This document shows positions 23,501 to 38,500 of a DNA stretch of 64,000 bases, piece by piece; the stretch's first letter is position 1, and each line of letters starts with the position of its first letter. Both the position numbers and the translations under genes were made by a program. The notes under the pieces were generated by a model. The model was not told the origin of the DNA, searched no databases, and saw only the letters and a program-made list of their open reading frames with translations. Origin of the DNA: Aquatica leii (taxonomy: Eukaryota; Arthropoda; Insecta; Coleoptera; Lampyridae); NCBI GenBank assembly GCA_035610365.1, contig CM069432.1, positions 224,276,532-224,340,531 of the forward strand. Direction: 5' to 3'.

Positions 23501-26500
23501 CCACATTTTAATTTATAAACACCGGATTTATCTAAAATATTAATTTTATCTTTAGTATTAACTATTAAAGATTTATTATTATTTTTTGATGAAAAATAAA
23601 TGTTAATGTCAAATTGTTTTAATAGATTTTGAAATTGAAATGAAGAAAAGCTTATATATGAAAAAAATATATTTTTGATTGATTAGTGACAAGTGTAAGA
23701 GATGAACAATTTTTAATTTTAATAGAAGACACAATTTTCTTTTGTATATTTTGAATAATATGTAAAAAATAAATGTACACAGCTGGCTATTTGATTCGCA
23801 TCTCTCTTAGCAGTAACATCGTGCTAGGGGTAGCAGAAACCCTTACTGTTACAATAAAAGTCCGAACCCTTTCCACAAGGCAAGAGAATTACTGCCTATA
23901 AATCGTAACAAGCGACTATCATCTTATTGTTGTTTTTTTTTATTTAGAGACATCATCTACTTTTTCTTCCCTGGTCTTTTTTTGTCCGGTAAAATGTTAT
24001 ATTAAATTAAGTGTTAAAATCGTTTTCATAAGCCGAATATTTTGCAAATGGGATGTTTATTTCTTTAGAAAGTTTATATTGCTTGCTATTTTTTCCTTAA
24101 ATTATTTCTTTTGGAAGTAGTTTTTCTGGCAACTTTACTAATAACGTTATTGCATATGCAAAGTGTAAATGCAAAAAACTTCTTACAAACCCAAACCAAA
24201 AAAGCTTTACTATTACAATTAAAACAATATGCAAAATTAAGATCACATGACTGCTTTATTTTTTTGGCGAGAACTTCACGACCAGATTTAGTTTTATATC
24301 CCTCCCCGGAATTTACAATTTGTTTTCTTACATTTCTGTGCTACCGACTTTAATTTCATACTTTATTTTTTTGGTTAATTTTATTGTTACCATTAACAAT
24401 AGTTTTCTTGTTTCTGTTTCTATGAAATTATCAGTTGAGCATAAAGGCATTGTTTCGGTCAAAATAGATGCAGATAAATCGTGGTTTTTACCAAAATCAT
24501 TAGATAATGTTGACATGTCTGATGTTGAATAATCCTTATCAGCAATGCTGTCTTTTGCATAATCAAAAAGTACTGACAAATCATGTACTTCGGAGAAGGA
24601 CGAATCGAAATTGTTTAAAATTTCAGTTTGATTTTGAATATTATCAAATTCCCATAAATTTATACTTCTATAAGTAGGTACCTATTATTATTGTAGGTTA
24701 TAATACAAATACCAGGCGAATTTCTCAATTTGGTATACGTAAACTTTAACCCGGCATTAGTCGCTATAGAATGTGCGTTGAGTGTAGTCGCACGGTGAGC
24801 ATTTTGCTCACTTTTATATTTTACGATTTTTCTCTTCCTCAACAGTTTATATTTAATTAGAAATTTAAGAGAACAATAACATCAAATTAATGAAGGATGA
24901 TTTATTACAAAAATGAATAAAACAAATATATACTATGTAATACTTATGATGAAGAAGGCGCGAAAATAAATTTGTCATGCTCATTACATATAAGACTATT
25001 ACATTTTTTTTTGTCTTTATGTATAAAAATATTAATGACTGCATGTACTTATATTTACTTAACAAAAATTAATAATTGAATGTAACAGGAAAGAATATAA
25101 AATAAGTGTAACGTCGTTAGTCGCGCAATGAGGAAGATGTTCATAATTTGTTCATAAGTATTGGTTATCACAATTGGATTTTAACCGTTAACTGGCACAA
25201 AATTTCGTTTAGTTCTAGTCGCCATTTGCTTAAGAAAGGTTAAAAACACAGTCAGAAGGTGTACGCTAATATGCAGATGCGTGTTTTTTTGACGCGTGAG
25301 CATTTTGCTCATACAGCGATTGATGCCGGTTTAACATCAAAACTAAACCAAGCTGTTACTGTCACCAATTTATTTTTTTTTAATAATACATTCAACTCAA
25401 ACGTTCATTGCTTTCATAACAAAACTTCAAATAAAAATTTAAAAATCACACGATACTTTTTACTGTCTTTCAAATCTTAAAATTTGTTTGTATTGTCATT
25501 AATCTACAATGTGTTTCATATATTTTTTAGATATACTTAATACTTAATTTCAACAAAAAATATTTGGTAATAACTTGAGGTTAGCAGCTTACTTTAAATT
25601 GTTTTTCACATTTTGCATTTTCTGAATCCACTAAAGAAAGGGCTGCTAGAACTATATTTCATGATCTTCTATGTGTTCTATTCATCATAATGAAAAAAAA
25701 AACACTACGCTCGCATCATAAACTGACGCACTTTCAAACTTGGCAAGTCGCTGTAGTTGCAAAGTATGACACCATGTAATACTGAAATATTTTAACATAC
25801 CTCAGTATGAGACTTAAAATAATAAATTAATTTCAAGACAATACTGGGTTATTTTAATTTATCTCAGTATTGCTTTAGATTAACATACAAAATACCAAAT
25901 TGCAGTAGTGGGACAAAATTATTTCTGATTTCTATACCCTAAGAAGATAGCTGAAAATACGTGTCCACTAAAGCTAACAGGTTTCCTTTTTTAATTTTAT
26001 AGGCATTTTAAATTAAAAATACACAGTGTATCTTAAGTAAATCTAATTATGAATATGTCATTGTTATCTGATCTAAAGCCAGCAAGTCTTTATTCTCAAA
26101 ACTGTCATTAATATTTTGTTTTTAGAAAAACCGATATATTAAAATTATTAAAAATTTCAAAAAATAACTAATGACTTTTTAAAATAACATCTAGTTTGCA
26201 TACAATGCTCAATGTACGGATTGAGAAAACAATTATAACAAAATCTAAGAGATTGAAATTCATGGAGATAAAGAGTCTACACTTTAAAGTGGCCAGTTAC
26301 TAAATTTGTGCCTATAAACCAAATTTTTAAATTTTTTTTTATCTATATTTAACGCAATTACTAACAATTAAAAAAACATATAAACAAACTAAAGTATCAT
26401 CAAAATTGTTTTTAGCTAGTGTAACACCGGAAAATTTACAAAACGAAATTGTCTTTTCGGTCGATTAAACAATTAAAATTCAGTATGTTATAAAAAAATA

Positions 26501-29500
26501 TTTCTATTTATAAAGAATTTAATACTGGCTTTAATAAACTTTTAACGAACACAAAAAAAAGTTATAATATTTAACGGTAACCTTTGCAAACGCTGAAAAT
26601 CAGGTATGGCAATTTACATATATGTATGTGTATGAAATGTAATAAATATATTTAGAAAACTTATTGATTGTTCATAATACACAAATGAATTGACACTTAC
26701 ACAACATTTAAAAAAAATACAAAAATGATGAAATGCCGATTCTTTAATTAAACGTTTTCAAATTTTGAAACTTAAAAAAAATTGCTTTGAGTATTTTTTC
26801 TAAAATGTTGAAATACAGCTGCAACTCTTCTACACTGCACGTTTTAATTGTACCTTGATTGGTAATTTTTACTGTTATTGTTTATTACCAATACATTATG
26901 CGCTTTATTAATTTTTGTTTTATCTTCTCAAAAAAAAATTTAAAATTCAAATTGTCAGCTCAATATGTAGAGGAAAGCGGTTAACCCCGGACACTTTTCG
27001 TTTTATATAATATTTGTTGTAAAACTTGGAAACATGAAAAAAAAACATAATATTTGTTAAACAATTTGAACTTTTAAATATGCTATTTTCACGAACGCCA
27101 ATATTTAAAAGTGAACAGTAATATTCAAATTTAATTAGTATGACACTGGTCACAAATAGTGCACTTGTAATATCAGCACACTCTTCATGGGCCCATCCAA
27201 AACATTTGTGACACAGTATCCAATCTTTATCAAAAAATTAATCACAGATGAGACACAATGTTTTATCTTCTGCATAACTACCGGTTTTTTCAATTTTTTT
27301 GAATTTTTCGTAGCACCAATTTGTTTTTGATTAAAGACATTTTTTTTAATACTTTTGTTCAACTCCTTATTTTTTTTCTCTTTTTTCATTTTCCTTTTGT
27401 TCTAGTGTATCTTTTTTCACTCTTTCGTTCTCGGACTTTAGTTCCTTTTAAAGTCTGTGGCATTGAAGACACTTTAATGACAATCATGCGCATTTTTTTT
27501 CTTTTACCGATGGAGATATTTTAGTAATGAAATATTGATGACCTTTGACTTACTCGGTCAGATGTAAAGGGCTCAAGTAGTCGTTTGTTTTTTTTTTATA
27601 CTTAAATAGCTCTTACCTACGACGTTAAAAAATACTAGCCGGAGTTGTGTCACTCGTTAATTATTTTAGTAGCCGGTATTGTTTTGGAAAGGACCGTACA
27701 ACAGGTTGAATTTTTTTGAAACATTCAGGAATACAGTCATCAAAAAGTTTGACTTAAATGGTTCTTCAACAAGAGTGTTTAACTTAGATGCGTTGTCTTC
27801 AATGAGAGGGTCCGATATAGAAGAACTAGATAAATTTTGAGCTGGAACAGTTGTAGGCACAGGTTGAATTTCTTTGGGACATTTAGGAATATCAGTCATT
27901 ATATATGGAAAGAAGTTAACACCAAAAACAGTATTTCTATTGTAAAGATAAATAAGCTTGTACAAGAAAATTCATTTTTTGCAATTTTAAGTCGACTGAT
28001 TTTTGTAAAAGCTACTGACATAAATCCTGATTTGTCATACACATTGAACCTCATTTCTGAATATTTTCGTATCCACTGTTGGCAAGCTTCTTTGTAAGCA
28101 GATTTAAATGGCTTCATCACACAGCGGTCAATAGGTTGAAGTTCATGTGATGCGTGCGAAGAAATGTTTAGAATATGAATATGGTATTCTCTTAAATATT
28201 TAATTATCTGTAGACTCTCCTGGCTGGAATGCCCATCTACAATAAGTAGTACTAGGCATTCTTTACTCAGGTTTAAATATATGACAAAATGATGAAGCCA
28301 CTTCACAAAATTTTTTGCAGTCATCCAGCCATTTGGTTGTGTGCCGCTTATAGATTTATGAGAAGCGTTCATCATCAATCTTTCATCAGTTTTAACTCTT
28401 GGAAAAATATCCTCTGTCATTTTGACTTCTTTTAGCGGATGTAAGTTATATATTTTAGAAAGTGCAAAATAAAATTTCTTACTAAGAACTGCATAATGTA
28501 CAAAAAATCTATCTATTTGAGATTTATTAAAACCAACTGCACGTATCAAACTGGTAGATCCAGCAGTTTTTAAAGAAAACACTAGATGTCTTTGAAGAAA
28601 CCTGTAGTAAAAATCTTTACTAACCATTTCTTTGTCTGTGTTAAAACAAAGGCTAAGTTTCATTGATTCCGGAACATCAAAAATATTTAAGGAATTCATT
28701 TTTTGTGAACGACATGAGACGATTGTTTAAATCTTTTACATGGTTACCTAAGACGTTTTCTTGTGCGTTGTTAAAAATTAATGAAAACTTTCCTAGTTTT
28801 GGTTTAGTGGTAATTCTTTACTACTACAAAGCTTTTGGACACGTTCATGCAGAGTACTTTTAGAACGTTCTGCTGCTTTGCGGATAGAATTATTCTCATC
28901 TATTATGTTATGTACGCAAGTGCATATACGTGTATAAACTTATATATAATAAATCAGTATTAAACCTAAACTGGTAGAATCAATACGTTACATGGCGCGG
29001 TCGTAAAGTTTTAAACGTTTTTGTGAAAAAATAAAGCTAAAAGAGAAATGGGGGAATATGGAGGAATAGTACCTACGATAATAAGCGGAAACTTATCAGA
29101 AAATTAAAGCTTCTGGAAACAAAAATTTTTAAATTACTTAGAAGCATCCGAAATGTGTAAAAAAAGTAGAAGCACACAGTGTGCCGAATTGTTGCATTAT
29201 ATTGAGGATGATGGAATTAGAATTTACAATACTTTTTCAATCGCAGAAGAAGAAAAAGGTAAATTAAAAATTTTATTAGAAAAATTTGAAAATCACTTTT
29301 CTCCAAAAAATAATTTGTCTTTTGAAAGATATAAATTTTCCACCCGCAAGCAATTAGTAGGTGAATCCTTAGAAACATTTATCACAAATTTAAAAAACAA
29401 AGCCAATTCATGCGATTTTGGTGAACTAAAAGATGTTCTTGTTAAGTGTATTTTAACCTGTGGTATTTTGAATGAAAAACTTCCAGAACGACTTTTAGAA

Positions 29501-32500
29501 GATGATAGTTTATCTTTGGAAAAGGCAGTTTCGTTATGTGTAGCCGTCGAAGAATCATATCAGCAATCGTCACGTATGGCTTCAAGTTCAAACAGGGTTA
29601 CAGTACAATCACTACAAAATGAATTGCAAAAACGTAGCATCAAGAAATACCATAATGCAAGAACATTTGGTAGTGCATCGGCGATATTAGCTTCAAATCG
29701 TGGTCAACGAGGACGATTAGAAAGAAGGAATAACTGTGGTCGTTGTGTTAATGTTAAAAAAGTTAATGAAGTAATGTACGAAAGTGAAAACGAGCATTCT
29801 GTGTTTATTGGAAATGTAATAAAGTCAATAGAAACTAATTTAGCTTGGTACGAAATGATTACATTCAATGAAAATAAGTATAAATTTAAAATTTGATACC
29901 GGTGCAATGATAAATATAATGCCTTTAAAAATGTTAAATGGTATGGGATTTGATATAATAAATTTACAGAAATCTCACGCTAAATGTGGATTTGAAAATA
30001 ATACAACTTACAGTGCTTTTTATATAGTTACAGGTAATTATAAAGCGTTATTAAGTTTAAAAACAAGCGAATCTTTAAAAATCTTTAATAGAAATAAAAA
30101 TGAAATTGTTGTAAATAATCATGTAAACGAAGTTTGTATATTTGATATCATAGAAAATAAGTACAAAGATTTGTTTAGTGGACGTCTTAAGAGTACATAC
30201 AGTATTAAAATTAAAGAAAACGCAACACCAGTGATTCATTCGATCAGAATCGTTCTTTTAAAAATTAAAGAGCAATTGGAAAAAAACTTTAGATCAATTA
30301 GTAAGACAACAAATTATTGTAAAAGTTAAAGAACCTACTGATTGGGTGAATCCCATGGTGATAGTACAAAAACCCGGTAAATCTTTGCGCATATGCTTGG
30401 ATCCGCGAGATCTAAATCAAGCTATTTGTCGTAAACATTTTCAGTTACCGACATTACATGAAATAACGCCTAAATTAAAAGATGCTAAATATTTTTCTTT
30501 ATTAGACGCTAGTAATGGATTTTGGCAAATACCTTTAGACGATAAGAATTCTAAATTATGTACATTTAGTACTCTATTTAGACGATTCCGTTTTCTTAGA
30601 ATGCCCTACGGTATTAAATCTGCCCCTAAAGTTTTTCAAGCACAGTTTAAAGACATCTTTGACATGGATGGAATTGATGTTTACATTGACGACATCCTTG
30701 TATATGGAAAAACTAAAGTTGAACATGATAAACGGTTAATTGAAGTTTTAAACAGAGCACGTGAAAATAACCTAAAATTTATTAAAAATAAATGTAAATT
30801 TGGTTTAACAAAAATTAAATCTATGGGACATTTGCTAACGTCAAACGAAATCGTACCGGATGAATCAAAAATTGAAGCAATAAAAAATATGCTGTTGCTA
30901 ATACTTGGGAATTTACCTATATTACGAGTAGTCCGAGATATCTACAATCAAACGCCATGGCGGAGCGTGCAATCCAAAATTTTAAAAAAGTATTTAAAAA
31001 AGCTGAAGATGAACGTAAAGATATATATCTATCATTGTTAATGTATAGAAATACGCCTGTGGATGATAGTATTTATTTCCCGTCGCAATTATTAATGGCA
31101 AAAAAATTACGAGACTTATTACCAAAAACTTCAAATTTATTAAAACATAAAGTAATTAATCAAAAACGTCACAATAGTTGTAATTATAGTAATCGTGAAA
31201 AACAAAAGAAATATTATAATTGGGGAACAAAACTTCTGTCTCCATTAAAAAAAATCGAAACATAAATTTTCAAACAGAACCAGGTGCTCAATGGAAGCCT
31301 GGAAAAATAAAAGAACTTGTTGGTATTCGTTCATATAAAATAGAGGAAGCTAACGGAAATGAACCAATCAGAAACAGAAGATTCATCTCAACTGTTCCTG
31401 ATTTGAAACCAGAGATAAGAAATGAACAAACCTCTACTTTTTATGATACAAATTCTGATGATGACAATACAGAAGTATATAACCCACCATCACATACTAG
31501 TTCGGGGCGAGCTGTTAAAGTTCCAAATAGATATTAATATGTTTAGTTATTACCTTTTCTATGGAAAAGGAGATATTATGTATGTTATGTGCGCAAGTGC
31601 ATATATATAATGATAACTACTATTATTTGCTGCTGGAATATCTATTTCTTAATTATTTATTTCTCGTAAAGCACAAACAAAGATTACAATTACAAAAATG
31701 TACAAAAAACAAATAAAATATAAACCAGTAACTGAAAATTAAAAAACTGTTCCCATTTTCTTAGATTTATCTTTCAAATTAATTTTGTTTCTATGGTGAA
31801 TAGTAAAAACTTTGTATGTTGCATTTTTGTAAACTGTTTTATCTACAACTGCCATATAATGACTATAGTTTGACACTTGTTGAAATATTATTATGACTTT
31901 TATTACCGCGCTTATTTTGTATTCAGTTTTAAACTAATTATTTTTACTCGAATAATTATTATAACAATAGTTATAAAATGTTGTACGTAACACGTAGGAT
32001 ACTATATTATTAATGCACTTATATGATTACACATGCGTGCATTAATAATATCCATATCCTACTTATTACGTAGATAACTATTAAACATTCAACCTAACTT
32101 TAATTGATTCAATTGTGTATGACATTTATTTTCGATTTAAATGACAGAGAAAAGAATAATTACAGACAAAAAATATCAAGATTCAAAGCATGGTTATATA
32201 GATAATAGTAACGCAATTTAATTATACATAAACATTTTAATAAATTGATAATGTAACCTACTCTAATTATCAATAAAATTATAATCTGTAACTCAACAAT
32301 AAAAAAACTATTGATTAAAAGTATAATGAATATTGAAATTAAATTGACATTATCTATGCAAATTTTAGTAAATAATGTAATTGTATGAACACTTTTTACT
32401 ATCATTTAACAAATATAACATTAACCATTAAATATTTAATGGATAGTGTATTACTGAAAGTGTTTTTTTTACATAAATAAAATTTATCAACATCGTCTCT

Positions 32501-35500
32501 AGGGATTCTTCAACTCATTATTAAGCATTATTTTATTATTATTAAGCATTATTTTTTGTCGATAACGCAAAATGTACTTGTTTTTCAACAAACTAAAATT
32601 ATGTACATACAACATAATTTGTTTGTAATGTTAAAAAAGTTCTTAAAAAGACTATAATAAACAAGTTATAATCTCAAAAATTTTATTTTTTAATATACCA
32701 AAAAAATAATCAATAGTGAATACATAACCGTTACATAGACAGAGGCCTTCTGCTACCTCAACTCAAAAATCGGGACAATCTAAAATATTTTTCTTCGTCA
32801 ATCTTAGTTTTATCATCTGAATACCTAACCAAAAAGTCGATAAAATGAAAAAAAAATTTCAAATACTACTTTTAACTTTGCAATCTAATTCTATAATGTT
32901 ATATAAGGCCGTCTAACAAATTGACTCCGCTCATATCTTTGTCACTGGAACATACCAGACCAAGAACTACGTCTTTCCTTACTTTATAAAAATAAAGCAC
33001 TTATTAAAATACAATAAATAGTTATTATGTTTTGGAATAATAGATGCTAAACGAAGTACAATGTTTTTACTGACTCCTATGTCTTTTTTCCCAAACGCTG
33101 AAAGTGTCTTTCTGGTAAAAACCTCAAAATAGGTCATTACACAATACAAATATCTTGTAACCCTATCCCATTTATTCGGTTTTTTTTTTTTTTTTTTGAT
33201 TGTATTGTTTTAGAAAAAGTATTCCTTTAAAAGGTAAAATAATGTAGACGCGGTCTTACCTTGAATAATTTATTTCTAGTTATATCGTCTCAATCTTTTG
33301 TCAAGTTATTGTTATTGTTAAAATAAAAGTATTTTTTATTTGTTCTCACGTGGTTCTAGAGATACAATTGCCAACTTGCGGTATCTTAGAGGTAGAACTC
33401 TAATAAAGTCTATTTTTAGGTAAACCAAAAATAGACATATACATGTTTGTTCAAGCTATACAGCTCAAAATATTGTGGCCAAAATAGTGACTTTTCTGAT
33501 ATATGGGGGTCTATTATGGTTACTTTATAAAATTATTTTCATATCATGCAGGGTGTTCTAAAGACCGTAAAATTATTAAAGTTGTGTTTTTTAAATATTG
33601 TATTTTATTACATATTTTGATTTTCTGATCAAAATAAGGGTGTCTTTAATAACGTTTATAGAGCCTAATCTTAAAGTTTTTTAAATAATTTAAATTTTAA
33701 ATAACATAATGTTTATGTTTGAGGTATATAAGAAGTATCTAAGTTACAGAAGCAAAATCTACAGTGAAATATAGCAATAGATCATATTTTATATTCCAAA
33801 TTATAATAAATTTTACATCTTATGCAGGGTATCCAAAAATTAAAACCTATCAATTAAGCAATTTAAGTGACTAAACTTTATTAATATAAATAAAACGTCA
33901 TATTTTTTTATTTACCAGAAAATGTGTTTAAAAATATCAGATAATTAACAATTGTAAGAATAATAATTTATGAACCAATACAGTATAACAGTAATAATAA
34001 CAATAATATATCAACGATATATAATAAATAAAACAAATGAATTCAAAAAATGGATAACTCAATTGACTCTCCCTCCCCAAATCCCCGAAATTAATTACAC
34101 TAAACTTTTTCATGGGGATACATAAAAAGCATTATCTACAATACGCTACCGGCAACACAACACGATATGAAAAAACGCATAACAGACACTTTTAAAACAG
34201 TAACCTCGCAAATGTTGCTCAAAGTTAGCAGTAATTTTTAAAAAAAGGTATGTAAGTGTTTGGAATTGGAGGGTCAACATTTCGAACATCAGTTATAAAT
34301 GTTTTGCATTTGTTTCATGCTATCATTCGTATGTTATTATCATTATTGCTGCTATAGATTGTTCTATTATAAATTACATTTCAAGTTTCTAAACATTTGT
34401 GAAAATATTTTTTATTATTATTCGTATACTTGCTAACTATCTGATATTTCTAAATACAACAGTCAACTAGATTCATCAGAACGTTTAATAAGAAAACATT
34501 AATATACAGGAAATTTTATTTAAAAAAACAACATAAATTTTACGAACTCTGTATAATATAAAAATAATATTAAAAAGTAGCCATATAATATTCTTCTACA
34601 TATCCCAAAGTAAAATGTTTTAAAAATCACGTATTTTGGGGCACAATATTCCGAGCCGTATAGCGTGAATAACCCTGCATATATAATAGCTTCAATATAA
34701 TTTTTTTAATTTGGCTTGAATTAGATTTAGAGATTTGTTCAAGTCTACTTTACGCAAATGCAAATTGCTCTGTTTGATTATCAGTGATAATGGGCCTACT
34801 TGCTTTAAGTTCATCTACTTTTGGTAACGTAAACGATGCCAGAAAAAAAATTTCTTGATATCGAACTTCACTCGTATATTTGTTTCCGTTTATAGGCTAC
34901 ATTAATCATTGGCTTATCATTTTGCGAATCGGTCTTATTTGATTCAATTCGACTAATTTCCAACTTTTCACTACTGTCTCACGAACCGTCGTTGAAATTT
35001 TGTGTATTGTGTGTGCACATACTTGTAATCAGAGCAGGTAAATTTGTCATATTTTATTAAAAACATACAAATTTTATAAAAGATACATTTGAAATTTGTA
35101 GATTTACAAACACGTAACTAATAAATATCTATAAAAGTTAGTTTAAAACTGTTGTTGTACTACTTAATAATTTACCTGTATTTTTGTTGTCTTCTAATAT
35201 TTCCCCAAAATTCTAAAAAAATTGCATAAAAAGATTCGACGTGGGAAATAACGACAAACGACTAGATTGCATTTTTACTTGTAGAGAATAGATGGCAAAC
35301 GATACTTCTTTTTTTTTACATTAATATACATATATTGTACCTTAACTTAGGAATTGTGGTCTTATAAAAAAAAACGATTTCCGGTATTATAACTTTACGT
35401 TTACAAATGGATACAAATTATATCTTGTCGCCTAATCAAATCCTCTAAAAAAGCTAATTTCTTATGAAGAACTCGGTTTAAAAAACAAGCGTGCAAAATG

Positions 35501-38500
35501 AAAATCTTTACTGGTCGAAGACAATGTTTGTCTGAGACCGGTAGAGCTCTTAATGTTCGTGATGTTTATGCTATTTTATGCACAATAGAAACATTTTTTC
35601 CTTAGTCTTATTAAATCACTATACCTTACATTTTAACTAACTCAATTCATTCTGGTTTAAAAATGTCCACTCGTAAAGAAATACGGCTAACTTAGACTAC
35701 GTGAAACATTATATTGTCCGAAACGAGGTTAAGAGGTCCCAAAGTTTCAAAATAGTTTGGCATTAATGTTGACACTTGACAATGTTTGCAAAACCTGTCA
35801 AAAGACGGTTTAGAAAAGTCAAAATTTTAAATTTTTGACATTAAAGAACAACAAATAATAGTATGTCAAAACACAAGTTACAGAATCAGCGCGCTTCAAT
35901 CACGAGAACGGGTTCTATACACGAGCCACGCAGCGGCGAGCTTATGAGGCGGTCAAGTGATTGAAACGCATTCTATGACGTTTGTTTCAAACTATTTTCT
36001 CTATTTGGATTTAATTTTAATATTTTTTTGTATAATTTTAATTTTAAAATAACATTGGGAAATTTATGTATTTTATAGAATTGGTAACACTTACACATTG
36101 ACATATTGAGGTTTATGTGTTAATCTAAAATCTCATACAAAATTGTTATATCGAAATAGAGAAAATTAATTAATATAAAATTGAGTTGTATGTTACTTTT
36201 TTTATGAATAATTTCGTTCAAATCAATTATTCATTAAAAAAATAATTTTAAAATAATGAATGCATTTTAGTTCAACTATGTATTCCAAAAATAATGCATA
36301 ACTCAACTGATATTTAATAATCTTTAAGTAAATCATTAATTGCTCATTAAAAAATTAATGGACAATATATTGTTTTTTATCAAAAGTTCTGGATTTCAAA
36401 CTTTACTTATTAGTAAAAACAAAATTTATTAATATAATCCACTAAGAACCATGGTTGCGTTAACGAAACAGAGTTTATTTAATGTTTAAAATTTGTTTAT
36501 TATTTTTATTATTAGAAGTATTTAAGGGAAACGTAATATGTTATTTGTAGGTACTTATATGGAATTTGGTAATAATGCTTAATTTAACCTGTTTTTGAAA
36601 AATGTTGAACCAAATTATCATCAAATATATTTCGACAACTCTTTTCATTATATAAACTGTTTTCAGCTTTGTAAAAAAGGGGTTATTGCGCAACAGGTAC
36701 AATTTGTAAAAATTGAACCGCTATATAGCTTATAGAGAGTAAACTATTTTCAAAGGATAGTAGAGGAAGCTAGTTCCTTTGATTCTAATTAAGAATTAGG
36801 TGTTATAAAGTAGAATGTTAACTTATTGTCACTATCGCCAGCAGCACTTTTTAAGTGTAGTCTCTACAAAACATTAGAAGATATAATAGTAAACTCGAGA
36901 AACAAACGTCCATTCCTCAACCAAACATCATTGCAGAATACAATCGACACATAGGTGGAGTTGATTTATACGATAACGGTGTCGCCAACTACCGAAACAA
37001 ATTAAAAGGAAAAAATTGTGGTGGCTACTGTTCACTAATACTTTATATGGTATTATTGTAAACGCATGGAAATTATAAAATATTGCCGATAAATCAAAGA
37101 TGTGTCAGCTCGATTTATTGTTCATATGTTACAACACATCTGTTACAAGCTGATTTTGACATAACAAACAAAAAATAGACAAAACATAAAATAAGATCCT
37201 GAAAATAGCATCGGTCATATAATTATCAAACACGAAAATAGAGTAAAGAATAGGTGTAAGTTTAAAAGTGTGAGGTTTATAAAAAGATCCAGGTAATCTT
37301 AGTTTATTGAAATTTTTAGTAGATGGTAACAAAACTGTATTTCATTAGCACCTTCTTCGCTCTTGTTTTACAGTTTTCTAGTGTGTTTACTTTCCACGCG
37401 CATTTGCTTGGCCTGAGTCATAATAAAGTGGTTTATAATTAATAATAAATTAAAATAATAAGCTCTTACAAAAATGATTACTGTTTATTTAAATTATGGT
37501 CCGTTATCGGTTATAAGAAAGAAATAGCGATCATAACTGTCGCGTACATAAGAAATAGTAGACATTTTAAACCAGAGTGCAAAAACCGTACACAAAAGCG
37601 AAAAATTAGAATTTATGACAGTTAAGAATCAATAAAATTAAGTAAATATAAACATATTTATTTTAAGTAAGTAATTTGTTTTAGCTGATGCAACGTTATC
37701 AAATGTTTTAGAATGAATCATAATACACAATTTCATAAATTACATGAAGATTTATTTATATTCTAACAGTTGCAAATAGTTTCGTACTTTTTTAACAAGA
37801 AAGTGTCGGAATTGAAATAGTTCAAAGAGAGCAGTGGGATATTTTTAATGGCAAGCTACTTCGATCATAAAATTTGTGGTACCCGTGCACTAGTTGAAAT
37901 TTAAAAAAAAATGTGGTTACAAAACACAAACAAAATTTCTTAAATCGCCTGAACGCTGAGGTATTGGTAATACACGTACAATATTTAATTTGTAAAGATG
38001 AAAATACTTTCAATTGGTTTATAGTTTATAGAGTGTAAGTAAAAATTTAGTACTAAGAAAATAAAAACAGATTATGCAAAAAGAAGAATTTTATAAAATA
38101 AATAATATGGTAATGGTAATTTCATAATACCATTCCAATTAGGTGACGGATAAAATAACTCAAGAAAAAATTACCCGGTAAATACTGCACACAGAGAAAT
38201 ACTACTCAAAACTGTAATTGGATTTGTAGTGCTTCAATATGAACTTTTTTATCTTATTTTATTTGAAAAGCAGTATTTTATGTTATTTTATCTAGACACT
38301 GATCCAGACAAAAGTTTCGAAATTGAATCTAGTAGTTGACTGTTAATTCGTCATTTATTACGACTTGTTGACCTTACAAGAATTTCGAGTAAAATAAAAT
38401 ACTACATATTCATACGATATTGTAAAATGTTTAGCTTTGATGTTTAATACTAAAATAATTTAAATTTAGATTATTTAGACACTATTTTTTGAAAAATAAT

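Larger units (their letters stand above)
28906..31700 (+). mobile_element. internally deleted LTR retrotransposon inserted in the pogo element
   Basis: Gag, protease, reverse transcriptase and integrase-tail segments in + orientation. Near-identical sequences TGTTATGT(A/G)CGCAAGTGCATAT occur at 28906 and 31583, marking the starts of short, diverged LTRs. The 5' LTR would end CA at 28991-28992, followed at once by TGGCGCGGTCG, a typical primer-binding site. The purine run AAAAGGAG precedes the 3' LTR. The left edge lies exactly where the pogo coding sequence stops. LTR length (about 90-110 bp) is uncertain. Confidence 0.75.
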
